Assembly: GCA_902551185.1 (NCBI GenBank)
Contig: CACDCN010000007.1
Span: 1-55,451 of the forward strand
Length of the DNA stretch: 55,451 nucleotides
From: an uncultured SAR86 cluster bacterium
GTDB taxonomy: Bacteria > Pseudomonadota > Gammaproteobacteria > Magnimaribacterales > D2472
Direction of reading: 5' to 3'
The number at the start of each line of letters is the position of its first letter. The stretch's first letter is position 1. Positions 9,281-17,049 of the stretch are shown piece by piece. The notes beneath the pieces were generated by a model. It was not told the DNA's origin. It did no database searches and worked only from the letters and a program-made list of their open reading frames with translations. The position numbers were made by a program, and so were the translations under genes.

Positions 9281-10666
9281 TTAATTATTTTGTTCTATGA
9301 ATTTAAAAACAGAATCATCTAAGATGCTTAATTTTGTAGCAATTTCATCCTTATTTATAACCGCACTTAACCTCGATGGTATATCAGCTAGATGTAAGCC
9401 AGCCTTATCTATTATCTTAGGAAATTTTGCTGGATGAGCAGTTGATAAAATAACTGTTTTCTCATCTAAAGTTTTATAAAACTGGGATACTGCTTCTGCT
9501 GCAACTGCGGTATGGGGGTCCATAATATAATCATATTTTTTACTAAATAATCTCATACATTCATATGTATCAGCATCATCTACGCTATAACTTAAAAATA
9601 ACTTGGAAGTTTTTTTCCATATATTTTTATCAATTCTAATAGGTTGATTTGGGAATTTTGAATAAACTTCAGAGCATAATGAAGAATTACCTTCTAAATA
9701 GAAATCATATATGAGTCTTTCAAAATTACTTGCAACACTTATATCCATACTTGGTGATATTGTTTCAATAACATCAGTTTTTGAATAATCATTTTCTTTA
9801 AAAAATCTTTCCAAAATATTATTTCTATTAACTGCAACTATAATTTTTGAAAGCGGTAAGCCCATCTTGGAAGCAGCATAACAAGAAAATACATTTCCAA
9901 AGTTACCGGTAGGTATTGAAAAATTTAATTGTTCATAAAGCTGATTTATTTTTAATCCAGCATAAAAGTAATAGCAGATTTGGCCTATTATTCTTACCCA
10001 GTTTATCGAATTAACAGCTAATAAAGATTGGTCTTCTTTTAAAAAAGATCTTTCTTTAAAACCTTGTTTAACAATATCTTGGCAGTCATCAAAAGTTCCA
10101 TCAGCCAATATCGGAAAAACATTAGATTTTTTAACAGTAGTCATCTGCTTCCTTTGTATTTCTGACATATTTCCATTGGGGATTAAAATGAAACTTTTAA
10201 TTGAACTAAATTTTTTACATGCATCAATGGCAGCTGATCCTGTATCACCTGATGTAGCACCAAAAACAATTGCTGTCTTGTTTTGTTTTGTTAATGATTT
10301 ATTAAAAAATGCTGCTGCTAACTGTAAACCAAAGTCTTTAAAAGCTGCAGTTGGTCCATGGAATAACTCTAAAATATCTATTGATTTATCAATAGGTGAT
10401 ATTTTAATAAAATCTTCTACATCAAAATCATGCCAAGTATCATTTAATATTTCTTTTACTTCATCATCATTAAATGACGATTTGGTAAATAATGGAACTA
10501 TATATTTTGCTACATCAATAAAAGATTCTTGTTTTCTTAGGTAATCTAAATCAACTTCAGGCCAATTATCTGGCATAAAAAGACCACCATCATCAGCAAG
10601 GCCTTGAATTAAAACCTCTTCAAAGGTTTTGTTCTTATCTTTTCCCCTTGTGCTATGAAAAAACAT
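9281..10666 (-). CDS. thrC: Threonine synthase
   Basis: This 461-residue pyridoxal-phosphate enzyme converts O-phosphohomoserine to threonine. The PLP lysine is K110 in HGPTAAFKDFG, and the length and opening (FHSTRG) fit the long bacterial and fungal type of threonine synthase. It starts one base after the hom stop, so the last steps of threonine synthesis are coupled. Neither a leader peptide nor a threonine attenuator is visible upstream of hom. Confidence 0.97.
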   Translation of the reverse strand: MFFHSTRGKDKNKTFEEVLIQGLADDGGLFMPDNWPEVDLDYLRKQESFIDVAKYIVPLFTKSSFNDDEVKEILNDTWHDFDVEDFIKISPIDKSIDILELFHGPTAAFKDFGLQLAAAFFNKSLTKQNKTAIVFGATSGDTGSAAIDACKKFSSIKSFILIPNGNMSEIQRKQMTTVKKSNVFPILADGTFDDCQDIVKQGFKERSFLKEDQSLLAVNSINWVRIIGQICYYFYAGLKINQLYEQLNFSIPTGNFGNVFSCYAASKMGLPLSKIIVAVNRNNILERFFKENDYSKTDVIETISPSMDISVASNFERLIYDFYLEGNSSLCSEVYSKFPNQPIRIDKNIWKKTSKLFLSYSVDDADTYECMRLFSKKYDYIMDPHTAVAAEAVSQFYKTLDEKTVILSTAHPAKFPKIIDKAGLHLADIPSRLSAVINKDEIATKLSILDDSVFKFIEQNN

Positions 10667-10667
10667 T

Positions 10668-11933
10668 TTAATTTGGTTCTATTCTTATGGACCTAATTTT
10701 ATTTACAGATTCAAGCTCTAAGACTTGAGCTAATAGATCTGAGTGCTCTTTCTCTATAAAATCATCTGAGATTAATACTATGGGAACAAGATTTTTATCT
10801 AGGTTTTCTTTTTGTACTATTGATTCTATTCCAATATTTTTTTTAGCAAAAATAGATGTTATAGATGCCATTACTCCTGGTATATCTTCAGCTTCAATAT
10901 AAAAATAATATTGGAATGATAAGTCGTTAAATGATCTCATAGTATATTTTTTATTTGAGTTATTATCGTCATATGTATTTGTATTTGCATTTGCAAGATG
11001 AACTAAATCTGAAATTATTCCAGATGCTGTTGATTCCTGACCTGCCCCAGATCCAGCTATATGAAGGGTTCCAAGAAGATCTGTATCTATCTCAATTCCA
11101 TTTCTAACACCTTTTAAATTTGCCAAATAAGAATTCAGGCTAATAAGAACTGGATGCGCTCTTAACTCAATCTTATTATTACTAATTGAAGAAACTGCTA
11201 AATGTTTTATTGTATAGCCCATCTCCATAGCATATCTAAAATCACTATTATCAATTTTTGAGATACCTTCAACATAAAAGTCTTCTGGTGGCAAAGTAGT
11301 TCCATAACAAAGAGCAGATAGGATTCCTATCTTATGCGCTGCATCTAAGCCCTCTATATCGAAAGTTGGATCTGGTTCGGCATAGCCTTCTTTTTGTGCA
11401 AAAGATAAAGTCGAATCAAAGTCTGCGCCATTTTCCATATTAGAAAGTATAAAATTAGATGTTCCATTTAACATCCCAGATATTTTTGATACTTTATTTG
11501 CAGCAAGCTCTTCGGTTAATAACTTAATAATAGGTGTTCCAGCACAAACTGCGGATTCATATAGAACCTTTACATTGTTTTTGCGTGCTTCTCTGAAAAT
11601 TTCATCCCCATGATGATATATGACAGCTTTATTGGCAGTAACAACATGTTTCTTAGATTTGATTGCGGTTAAAATTAATTTTTTTGCCGTTTCAACTCCC
11701 CCTATTAGCTCGACTACAACATCTATATCATGATCTATAACTTTAAAAATATCTCTTTCTATCTTAACTTTCCCTGGGTCACATTTAGGATTATCTCTTC
11801 TAGCTCCAATAACTTCTATCTTAATGTCTATTCCACTATTTATATTAATTTCATTCTTATTATCTTTAATCGATCTAAATAGTCCCGTAGCAACATTACC
11901 CCATCCACATACTCCAATTCTTATTGTTTCCAT
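10668..11933 (-). CDS. hom: Homoserine dehydrogenase with C-terminal ACT domain
   Basis: This 421-residue enzyme reduces aspartate semialdehyde to homoserine. The N-terminal Rossmann domain has the GVCGWGNVATG motif (residues 7-17), followed by the TANKAV and GTSNFIL catalytic-domain segments. A C-terminal ACT domain (about residues 340-421, FYIEAEDIPGVMASI) suggests threonine feedback control, as is known for this family. It is a stand-alone enzyme, not fused to aspartokinase. It follows dsbC by 3 bases and precedes thrC, the Pseudomonas-like dsbC-hom-thrC order. Confidence 0.97.
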   Translation of the reverse strand: METIRIGVCGWGNVATGLFRSIKDNKNEININSGIDIKIEVIGARRDNPKCDPGKVKIERDIFKVIDHDIDVVVELIGGVETAKKLILTAIKSKKHVVTANKAVIYHHGDEIFREARKNNVKVLYESAVCAGTPIIKLLTEELAANKVSKISGMLNGTSNFILSNMENGADFDSTLSFAQKEGYAEPDPTFDIEGLDAAHKIGILSALCYGTTLPPEDFYVEGISKIDNSDFRYAMEMGYTIKHLAVSSISNNKIELRAHPVLISLNSYLANLKGVRNGIEIDTDLLGTLHIAGSGAGQESTASGIISDLVHLANANTNTYDDNNSNKKYTMRSFNDLSFQYYFYIEAEDIPGVMASITSIFAKKNIGIESIVQKENLDKNLVPIVLISDDFIEKEHSDLLAQVLELESVNKIRSIRIEPN

Positions 11934-11936
11934 AAT

Positions 11937-12650
11937 TTATCCTTTTAACTTTTCTAATAATTCATTAGGTGGATAGTATCCTGGTAATAATTCACCTGAT
12001 GATGTAACAATAGCAGGTGTTCCAGTAATACCTATTTTTTTGCCTATTGCATAATGTTTTGCAACAGGTTGAGTATCACAAAATCCTAAACTAGGATTTT
12101 TACCCTTTTTTAAATTTGTAATCATTTTTTTTGGATTATCTGAGCACCATGCGCCAACCATTTTTGTAAAAGCCCCTGTACCAATACCTGATCTTGGGAA
12201 GGCTGCATAATGTATTGAAATACCAATGTCATTATATTCATCAATTTGATCATGTAGTTTTCTACAATAACCACACTCAACATCAGTAAATACTGTAACT
12301 TTATATATTTCATTATTAGATGGAAAGGATATTAATTCATTTGAACTTATATTATCTATAATTTCTATCCTTCTTTGATTGATTTCAATATTGGTGATAT
12401 TTAAAATTCCATTTTTAGAGAGCTTGAACATATCTCCAAAAATAAAATAATCTCCATTATCAGATACATAGATTGGTTGAATATCGCCATAATAAACTTT
12501 ATAAATACCTGGAAATTCAGATTGAACAATTGATTCAATTTCAGCACCTTTTGGAAGAATTGTTTCAACTTTTTCTTTAATAATAGTTTCGTCAGCAAAA
12601 AATGATATAGAAAAAAATAATAATATATATATTGATAATCTTATTTTCAT
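11937..12650 (-). CDS. dsbC: Thiol:disulfide interchange protein DsbC
   Basis: This 237-residue periplasmic disulfide isomerase repairs wrongly paired disulfides. It has an N-terminal signal peptide (about residues 1-19, hydrophobic, ending FFA-DE), a dimerisation domain, and a thioredoxin domain with the CGYC active site (DVECGYCRKLH). A second cysteine pair (GAWC and GFCDTQ) matches the structural disulfide of DsbC. The cis-proline loop is seen as ITGTPAIV. It sits between xerD and hom, a common gammaproteobacterial arrangement. Confidence 0.95.
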   Translation of the reverse strand: MKIRLSIYILLFFSISFFADETIIKEKVETILPKGAEIESIVQSEFPGIYKVYYGDIQPIYVSDNGDYFIFGDMFKLSKNGILNITNIEINQRRIEIIDNISSNELISFPSNNEIYKVTVFTDVECGYCRKLHDQIDEYNDIGISIHYAAFPRSGIGTGAFTKMVGAWCSDNPKKMITNLKKGKNPSLGFCDTQPVAKHYAIGKKIGITGTPAIVTSSGELLPGYYPPNELLEKLKG

Positions 12651-12651
12651 T

Positions 12652-13542
12652 TTACCCTCGTGGATGATGTTTCTTTAAGACCTGACTTAATCGTTGTTTT
12701 GCAATGTGAGTATATATTTGAGTAGTAGATAAGTCACTATGACCAAGCAGTAATTGAACAGATCTAAGGTCCGCACCTCTATTCAATAAATGAGTGGCAA
12801 AAGCATGCCTTAATGTATGTGGTGATATTGAATCCTTAAGCCCCTCTCTTCTTAAATATACCTTCATTCTTGACCAAAAGGCCTGTCTTGAGATTTTTGT
12901 ACCCCTATTTGATAAAAATATTTCCTTTGAAGATGAATCCTGTCTATCTTTCATATAATCATTTAATGCTTCTAATGCTGCTTCACCAAATGGAATTAAC
13001 CTTTCTTTAGAACCTTTGCCTAAAACTTTAACTACACATCTTTGTATATCTAGGTTGGTAATCTTTAGGTTTATTAATTCAGAAATTCTCATACCTGTTG
13101 CATATAGCATTTCGATCATAGCCCTATCTCGTTTCTCAATTTTTAATTTTGTATTTGGGCTTTTCAATAATTTTTCAATTTCTGATTCAGACATTGAAGT
13201 TGGTAAATATTTTTCTTGTTTTGGAGTAACAATCTCAGCAATAGGTGAAACCTTAAGTATATTTTTTTTCATTAAAAAAAGATAAAAAGCTTTTATAGAA
13301 GATATTTTTCTATTGATTGAAGAACTTTTTAGATGTATTTTGAAAAGATGCGAAATATATTTATTAATTTGTATTTCTTTTGCATTTAAGTAATCTGATT
13401 TATTATTTTGCTTTAACCATTTTATAAACCTTTCAATATCAACTTCATAAGCTTTAATAGTATTTTTAGATAGTCCTTTTTCAATAAATAAATAGTCAAA
13501 AAAAGACCTAAGATTAGAATCTTCTTTTATTGAATGTTGCAT
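12652..13542 (-). CDS. xerD: Tyrosine recombinase XerD
   Basis: This 296-residue site-specific recombinase should act with XerC at dif to resolve chromosome dimers. The N-terminal SAM-like core-binding domain spans about residues 8-95 and the catalytic domain about 115-290. All catalytic residues can be placed: R152 (GMRISEL), K176, H242 and R245 (HTLRHAFATHLL), H268 (LLGHSDLSTT) and Y278 (IYTHI). Linkage with rplS upstream and dsbC downstream supports chromosomal XerD and argues against a phage integrase. Confidence 0.95.
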   Translation of the reverse strand: MQHSIKEDSNLRSFFDYLFIEKGLSKNTIKAYEVDIERFIKWLKQNNKSDYLNAKEIQINKYISHLFKIHLKSSSINRKISSIKAFYLFLMKKNILKVSPIAEIVTPKQEKYLPTSMSESEIEKLLKSPNTKLKIEKRDRAMIEMLYATGMRISELINLKITNLDIQRCVVKVLGKGSKERLIPFGEAALEALNDYMKDRQDSSSKEIFLSNRGTKISRQAFWSRMKVYLRREGLKDSISPHTLRHAFATHLLNRGADLRSVQLLLGHSDLSTTQIYTHIAKQRLSQVLKKHHPRG

Positions 13543-13546
13543 TATA

Positions 13547-14512
13547 TTATTCTAGTCTTTCTTTGATTCTTGCAGATTTTCCAGATCTATCTCTAAGATA
13601 AAAAAGCTTCGCTTGACGAACATCACCTTTTCTTTTAACTTCAATTGAATCAATCATTGGGCTATGTGTTTGAAATGTTCTTTCAACACCTATTCCACTA
13701 GATATTTTTCTCACGATAAATGAAGAGTTTAATCCTGCTTTCTTTATACTCATTACAACACCTTCAAAGGCTTGAAGTCTTGTCCTTTCACCTTCTCTTA
13801 CTTTTACAGATACTACAACGGTATCACCTGGCCTAAATTCCGGCAGGTCTGTTTTCATTTGTTTTGATTCAAAGTTACTAATTATTTGAGATGGTGTTTG
13901 TTCTTCAAGAGATACTTTAACTTCTGCTGGAGCTTCTTCTTCGGCTTGTGTTTCCTCAGCTGGTGTTTCTTCTTCGGCAGGAGCTTCTGCTTCAGCGGTA
14001 GCTTCTTCTTCTGCTGGAGCTTCTTCTTGAGTGGGAGCTTCTTCAGCTAGTGTTTCCTCAGCTGGTGTTTCTTCTTCGGCAGGAGCTTCTTCTTCAGCGG
14101 GAGCTTCTTCCTCAGCTGGAGCTTCCTCAGCAGATACCTCTTCTTCTGCTGGTACTTCTTCTGATTCTTCTTTGGCTGCTACCTCAGCCATAACTGTAGC
14201 TGCATCATCAGCTGCACTTGGTGAAGCAGATTGATTGAAATGTAGATCCCAAGCTTCTAATAACTTAGCTTTGGTTAAATTAATATCTAGATCAAGTCCA
14301 TTTTCTTTAGCAGCTTCAACAATATCTGCTTTTTTCATTTTATTTAATGCAGTTTTACTTATAGATTCGGTATTTACTTTAGGATCTTCAGATTGTGTTT
14401 CAATTATATCTTCGTCAGAACTTACTGCTTGTTCTGGTTCTTTGGACGCACCAAAACCTCCAAATAATCTGGAAAAAAAACCTTTTTTCTTATTATCCTC
14501 TGTATTGCTCAT
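13547..14512 (-). CDS. rplS: 50S ribosomal protein L19 with a 200-residue composite N-terminal extension
   Basis: The C-terminal part (about residues 205-321) is a complete L19 with the [21 protein letters not shown] and [10 protein letters not shown] segments; L19 sits at the subunit interface. L19 is normally about 115-120 residues, while this protein has 321. The extension has three parts: a hydrophobic amphipathic start ([13 protein letters not shown], residues 8-20) like the FtsY N-terminus, a helical segment (about 50-92, [10 protein letters not shown]) resembling SAP/HeH domains, and an acidic alanine-proline-glutamate repeat (about 115-205). The frame is continuous from the ATG at 14512 to the L19 stop with no internal stop codon. 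It is last in the rpsP-rimM-trmD-rplS operon. Confidence 0.95.
   Translation of the reverse strand: MSNTEDNKKKGFFSRLFGGFGASKEPEQAVSSDEDIIETQSEDPKVNTESISKTALNKMKKADIVEAAKENGLDLDINLTKAKLLEAWDLHFNQSASPSAADDAATVMAEVAAKEESEEVPAEEEVSAEEAPAEEEAPAEEEAPAEEETPAEETLAEEAPTQEEAPAEEEATAEAEAPAEEETPAEETQAEEEAPAEVKVSLEEQTPSQIISNFESKQMKTDLPEFRPGDTVVVSVKVREGERTRLQAFEGVVMSIKKAGLNSSFIVRKISSGIGVERTFQTHSPMIDSIEVKRKGDVRQAKLFYLRDRSGKSARIKERLE
13898..14170 (-). repeat. Degenerate coding repeat encoding the acidic AEEAPAEE tract of L19
   Basis: About 90 codons encode imperfect units of the type APAEEE / TPAEET. On the plus strand the units read as repeats of CTTCTTC-GC-GGAGCTTC-type sequence. It is clearly the same repeat family as the 3' end of rpsP about 1.6 kb away in the same operon. 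Codon choice varies between units, which indicates selection for the peptide as well as DNA slippage. The tract is locally richer in G+C than its surroundings. Confidence 0.9.
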
Positions 14513-14531
14513 AATATCTGCCTAAAAAGGG

Positions 14532-15263
14532 CTATAGGATATCCTTAGATGCCCATTCTTCCAAGAGTTTTTTTTGTTTTTTTGTTAATTTTACATTATT
14601 TAATAAATCAGGTCTTCTTAAGAAAGTTTGTTTTAATGAGTTATTAGCTCTCCATTCTTCTATTTTTTTATGATTTCCTGATAGAAGAACCTTTGGCACA
14701 CTCATTTCCTCAAATATTTCTGGCTTCGTATAGACACTTCCTTTTAGCAAGCCATTAGAAAATGTATCTTTCATATAAGAATGTTTGTTTCCTAATGTAC
14801 CAGGGATATGTCTTGAAATAGCATCGATTAAACATAAGGCTGCATATTCACCACCACTTAAAACAAAATCACCAATTGATAATTCTTCATCGACATATTT
14901 ATCAATTACCCTTTGATCTATTCCTTCGTACCTACCACATATTAAAGTTATATTTTTAAGTTTTGATAAATCAACTACTTTTTTCTGATCTATCTTTTTT
15001 CCTTGAGGAGAAAGATAGATAACTGAATTTTTTTTTAAGTTTTTTATTTGTAATAAAGTTTTTACAATTGGTTCTGCCATCATGACCATCCCCTCTCCTC
15101 CACCATAAGGCTTTGAATCAACATGAAAATGCTTATTTATAGAATTTTTCCTTATATCAAATATATTTAATAACAAAATTTTTTGTTTGATTGCTTTGGA
15201 TATAATACCGGTTTCAAATACGTCAAATATTTCAGGAAACAGAGTAATAATATTTATATTCAT
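14532..15263 (-). CDS. trmD: tRNA (guanine-37-N1)-methyltransferase
   Basis: This 243-residue SPOUT-family enzyme methylates G37 of tRNAs that read CNN and related codons, using S-adenosylmethionine. It opens with ITLFPEIFDVF. The trefoil-knot cofactor site is seen as YLSPQGKK, CGRYEGIDQRV and SIGDFVLSGGEYAA. It lies between rimM (3 bases away) and rplS, as in most proteobacteria. Length and motifs are normal. Confidence 0.98.
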   Translation of the reverse strand: MNINIITLFPEIFDVFETGIISKAIKQKILLLNIFDIRKNSINKHFHVDSKPYGGGEGMVMMAEPIVKTLLQIKNLKKNSVIYLSPQGKKIDQKKVVDLSKLKNITLICGRYEGIDQRVIDKYVDEELSIGDFVLSGGEYAALCLIDAISRHIPGTLGNKHSYMKDTFSNGLLKGSVYTKPEIFEEMSVPKVLLSGNHKKIEEWRANNSLKQTFLRRPDLLNNVKLTKKQKKLLEEWASKDIL

Positions 15264-15266
15264 ATA

Positions 15267-15791
15267 TTAATATTCCTTTTGCCATTCTACTTCTATTAAC
15301 TTTTTTTTATCATCAATTGATTTAATGAAAATATCTTTAATAAAAGGTATTAATCTTTCTTGATTATCAACAGAATTTTTAGATGGTTCAATAACTAAAC
15401 AGTCATTAGCACCAAAATTATTTAAAGCTCTTACAATGCCCAGAATATCACTAGAGTTCTTATCTTTTACCTGCATGCCTATAAGTTCATGCCAATAGAT
15501 TTCATCAATAGATAATTTTGGTAAATCTTCAGAGCTTATAAATAATTTTAAATTTGTAAATTCTTTAATTTCATCAATGTTATTTATACTATTGATCTTT
15601 GAATAGAATTTTTTATTTACTTTTTTTATATAAGCAATCTTAAAATTAATAATCTTATTATCTTCTATTAAAAAGTTTGAGTAATTAAGAATGTTTTCAG
15701 GTGGATTACAATAGGAATTTAAAAAGAATTCACCTTTTAAACCTCTCGGCTTACCAATAGATCCGATACAAATTAATTTATTTTTTTTCAT
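15267..15791 (-). CDS. rimM: Ribosome maturation factor RimM
   Basis: This 174-residue factor assists 30S head assembly and binds S19. The opening [20 protein letters not shown] matches the RimM N-terminal domain, and a PRC-barrel domain follows, including the [12 protein letters not shown] segment. I set the start at the ATG at 15791. The frame is open further upstream, but the extra part is a lysine/arginine-rich shadow of the rpsP repeat read in another frame. The chosen start lies inside the last codons of rpsP, giving a 14-base overlap and probable translational coupling. Confidence 0.93.
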   Translation of the reverse strand: MKKNKLICIGSIGKPRGLKGEFFLNSYCNPPENILNYSNFLIEDNKIINFKIAYIKKVNKKFYSKINSINNIDEIKEFTNLKLFISSEDLPKLSIDEIYWHELIGMQVKDKNSSDILGIVRALNNFGANDCLVIEPSKNSVDNQERLIPFIKDIFIKSIDDKKKLIEVEWQKEY

Positions 15792-16380
15792 CTTCTGAAG
15801 AATCTTCTTCAGGTGGAGCTTCTTCCTCAGCCGACGCTTCTTCTTCTGGTGCTGCCTCTTCTGCTGGCGCTTCCTCAGCCGGTGCCTCTTCTTCAGCTGG
15901 CGCTGATTCTTCCTCAGCCGGCGGTTCTTCTGCTGCTGCTGCTTCTTCCTCAGTCGGCGCCTCTTCTTCTGGTGCTGCTTCTTCTTCAGTTGGTGCTTCT
16001 TCTGCTGGTGCTGCATCAGCTGGTGCTTCTTCTGCTGCTTGAGCCTCAGCTTCTTTTGCTAACTTTTCAGCTATTGCAACTTTTTTTGCCTGAGCTTTAA
16101 CTTTTTTTGCTTCAACTTTTGCAGAAAATTCTTCAGGAGTTAGTTTAGATTCTTTTATTAATGATTTGATTCTATCACTAACTTGTGCACCTTTTGATAC
16201 CCATTCTTCTATTTTTTCTAAATCTATTCTAAGTCTTTCTTCTTGACCTTTAGCGCTTGGGTTAAAGAAGCCCAGCCTTTCTATAAATGCGCCATCTCTT
16301 GGACGCCTTTCGTCTGCAACTGTAATAAAATAATATGGGTTCTTTTTAGCCCCACTTCTTGCCAATCTTATAATTACCAT
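15778..16380 (-). CDS. rpsP: 30S ribosomal protein S16 with a 120-residue acidic C-terminal extension
   Basis: Residues 1-80 are a standard S16 ([38 protein letters not shown]). S16 is normally about 80-90 residues and this one has 200. The tail begins with a lysine/alanine-rich helix (about 85-112) and continues with acidic repeats of the [13 protein letters not shown] type to the end (DSSEDEKK). Long acidic S16 tails are known from some other bacterial groups, such as Bacteroidetes and alphaproteobacteria, so a tail alone is not unique. The shared repeat with L19 is notable. It is the first gene of the operon; ffh, often upstream, is absent here. Confidence 0.96.
   Translation of the reverse strand: MVIIRLARSGAKKNPYYFITVADERRPRDGAFIERLGFFNPSAKGQEERLRIDLEKIEEWVSKGAQVSDRIKSLIKESKLTPEEFSAKVEAKKVKAQAKKVAIAEKLAKEAEAQAAEEAPADAAPAEEAPTEEEAAPEEEAPTEEEAAAAEEPPAEEESAPAEEEAPAEEAPAEEAAPEEEASAEEEAPPEEDSSEDEKK
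15781..16044 (-). repeat. Degenerate coding repeat encoding the acidic tail of S16
   Basis: About 88 codons encode alternating EEAPAEEA / EEAAPEEE units up to the rpsP stop. The plus strand shows repeated GCTTCTTCTTC / GGTGCTTCTTCT-type units. Peptide and DNA pattern match the tract in rplS, which suggests one arose from the other by duplication, or that both expanded under the same selection. Confidence 0.9.
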
Positions 16381-16421
16381 ATTAAAAAATATTTAAATTT
16401 GTTTAAAAAGATGTGTATTTT

Positions 16422-16431
16422 AGGTTAACCT
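16422..16431. promoter_or_regulatory. Perfect 10-bp palindrome AGGTTAACCT in the rpsP/ypjD divergent intergenic region
   Basis: The palindrome lies 41 bases upstream of the rpsP start and 52 bases upstream of the divergent ypjD-like gene, in the only 103-base spacer available for both promoters. It could be an operator half-site pair for a dimeric regulator, but a 10-base palindrome may also occur by chance in AT-rich DNA. Confidence 0.25.
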
Positions 16432-16439
16432 TGCTAATA

Positions 16440-16468
16440 TTGATAGTATTATTATGCAAAGTTTTAAT
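16440..16468 (+). promoter_or_regulatory. Candidate sigma-70 promoter for the ypjD-corB pair
   Basis: A TTGATA -35 hexamer (16440-16445) and a TTTAAT -10 hexamer (16463-16468) are separated by 17 bases and end 15 bases before the ATG at 16484. Match quality is moderate, and AT-rich DNA gives many such matches. Confidence 0.35.
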
Positions 16469-16483
16469 TAATCTTTATTTTTA

Positions 16484-17047
16484 ATGAGTTTTATTACACA
16501 AGTAACTATAAGTATAGTTTTATACTTTATTGTTAGATTTTCTTATAAAAAAGAAAACTCTCTTAATATTGCTGCTTTTCTTTCTGCTTTTTCTTATGTA
16601 TTAATTTATTTGTTAACTTATGAAGTATTTGATATATTGCCTACCCTTCATTTTATGGTTACTGGTTTAAGCTTATTGTTTCTTTTTATTGCATATAACG
16701 AAATTATAATTCTTGAAAGAAAGGTAAGAAAAATTAAAAAGGGAGAATTAATTAATACTGACGGATTTCCTGTTGAGAGGAGTTACAAAATAGTTTTCAA
16801 ATTATTGGGCATTGGATTGTTTTTTCTTTCTTTGGCTTTAATTTCAGGATTGAGCATGCAATCAATTTTTACTGCAAATATAGTTTTTAAAGCAATATTT
16901 ACATTTATAGCTTGGCTTATTTATCTAATAACTCTGTTAGGGGTTCAATTTTTTAATTTTTCAATTAAATATGCTACCAGGAGCCTTTTTGTTGCTATGT
17001 GGGCTGTATTAATTGCTTATTATATGAATTCATACCTTATAGGTTAA
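16484..17047 (+). CDS. YpjD/CcsA-like inner membrane protein, N-terminally shortened
   Basis: This 187-residue protein has about five hydrophobic segments. Its later part fits the C-terminal half of the E. coli YpjD protein of the cytochrome c assembly (CcsA-like) family: an HFMVTGLSLL histidine segment, a VERSYKIVFKLLGIG segment and an FTFIAWLIYLITLLG segment. YpjD proteins are about 260 residues, so roughly 75 N-terminal residues are missing and the start shows no clear ribosome-binding site. No WGxxW haem motif is visible. The gene is followed by corB, the usual neighbour. YpjD's own function is poorly understood, so none is claimed here. Confidence 0.72.
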   Translation: MSFITQVTISIVLYFIVRFSYKKENSLNIAAFLSAFSYVLIYLLTYEVFDILPTLHFMVTGLSLLFLFIAYNEIIILERKVRKIKKGELINTDGFPVERSYKIVFKLLGIGLFFLSLALISGLSMQSIFTANIVFKAIFTFIAWLIYLITLLGVQFFNFSIKYATRSLFVAMWAVLIAYYMNSYLIG

Positions 17048-17049
17048 TA

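Noticed and set aside
12122-12598. Two short minus-strand frames inside dsbC
   Set aside because: They are shadows in another frame of an intact dsbC with a complete signal peptide and active site.
13898-14170. Tandem repeat that could be mistaken for a CRISPR or VNTR array
   Set aside because: The units are short, degenerate and fully coding, with no spacers and no cas genes. They belong to the L19 extension.
14031-14525. Serine/alanine-rich open frames on the plus strand opposite rplS
   Set aside because: They are antisense shadows of the acidic repeat and the preceding part of L19. Repeats in the sense strand explain the lack of stop codons.
15792-16016. Lysine/arginine/glutamine-rich N-terminal extension of the rimM frame
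   Set aside because: It is the rpsP repeat read in another frame. RimM homologues start at the ATG at 15791, which begins the [10 protein letters not shown] opening.
15813-16100. Leucine-rich open frame on the plus strand, looking like a membrane protein
   Set aside because: It is the antisense shadow of the glutamate/alanine codons of the rpsP tail and has no start context of its own.
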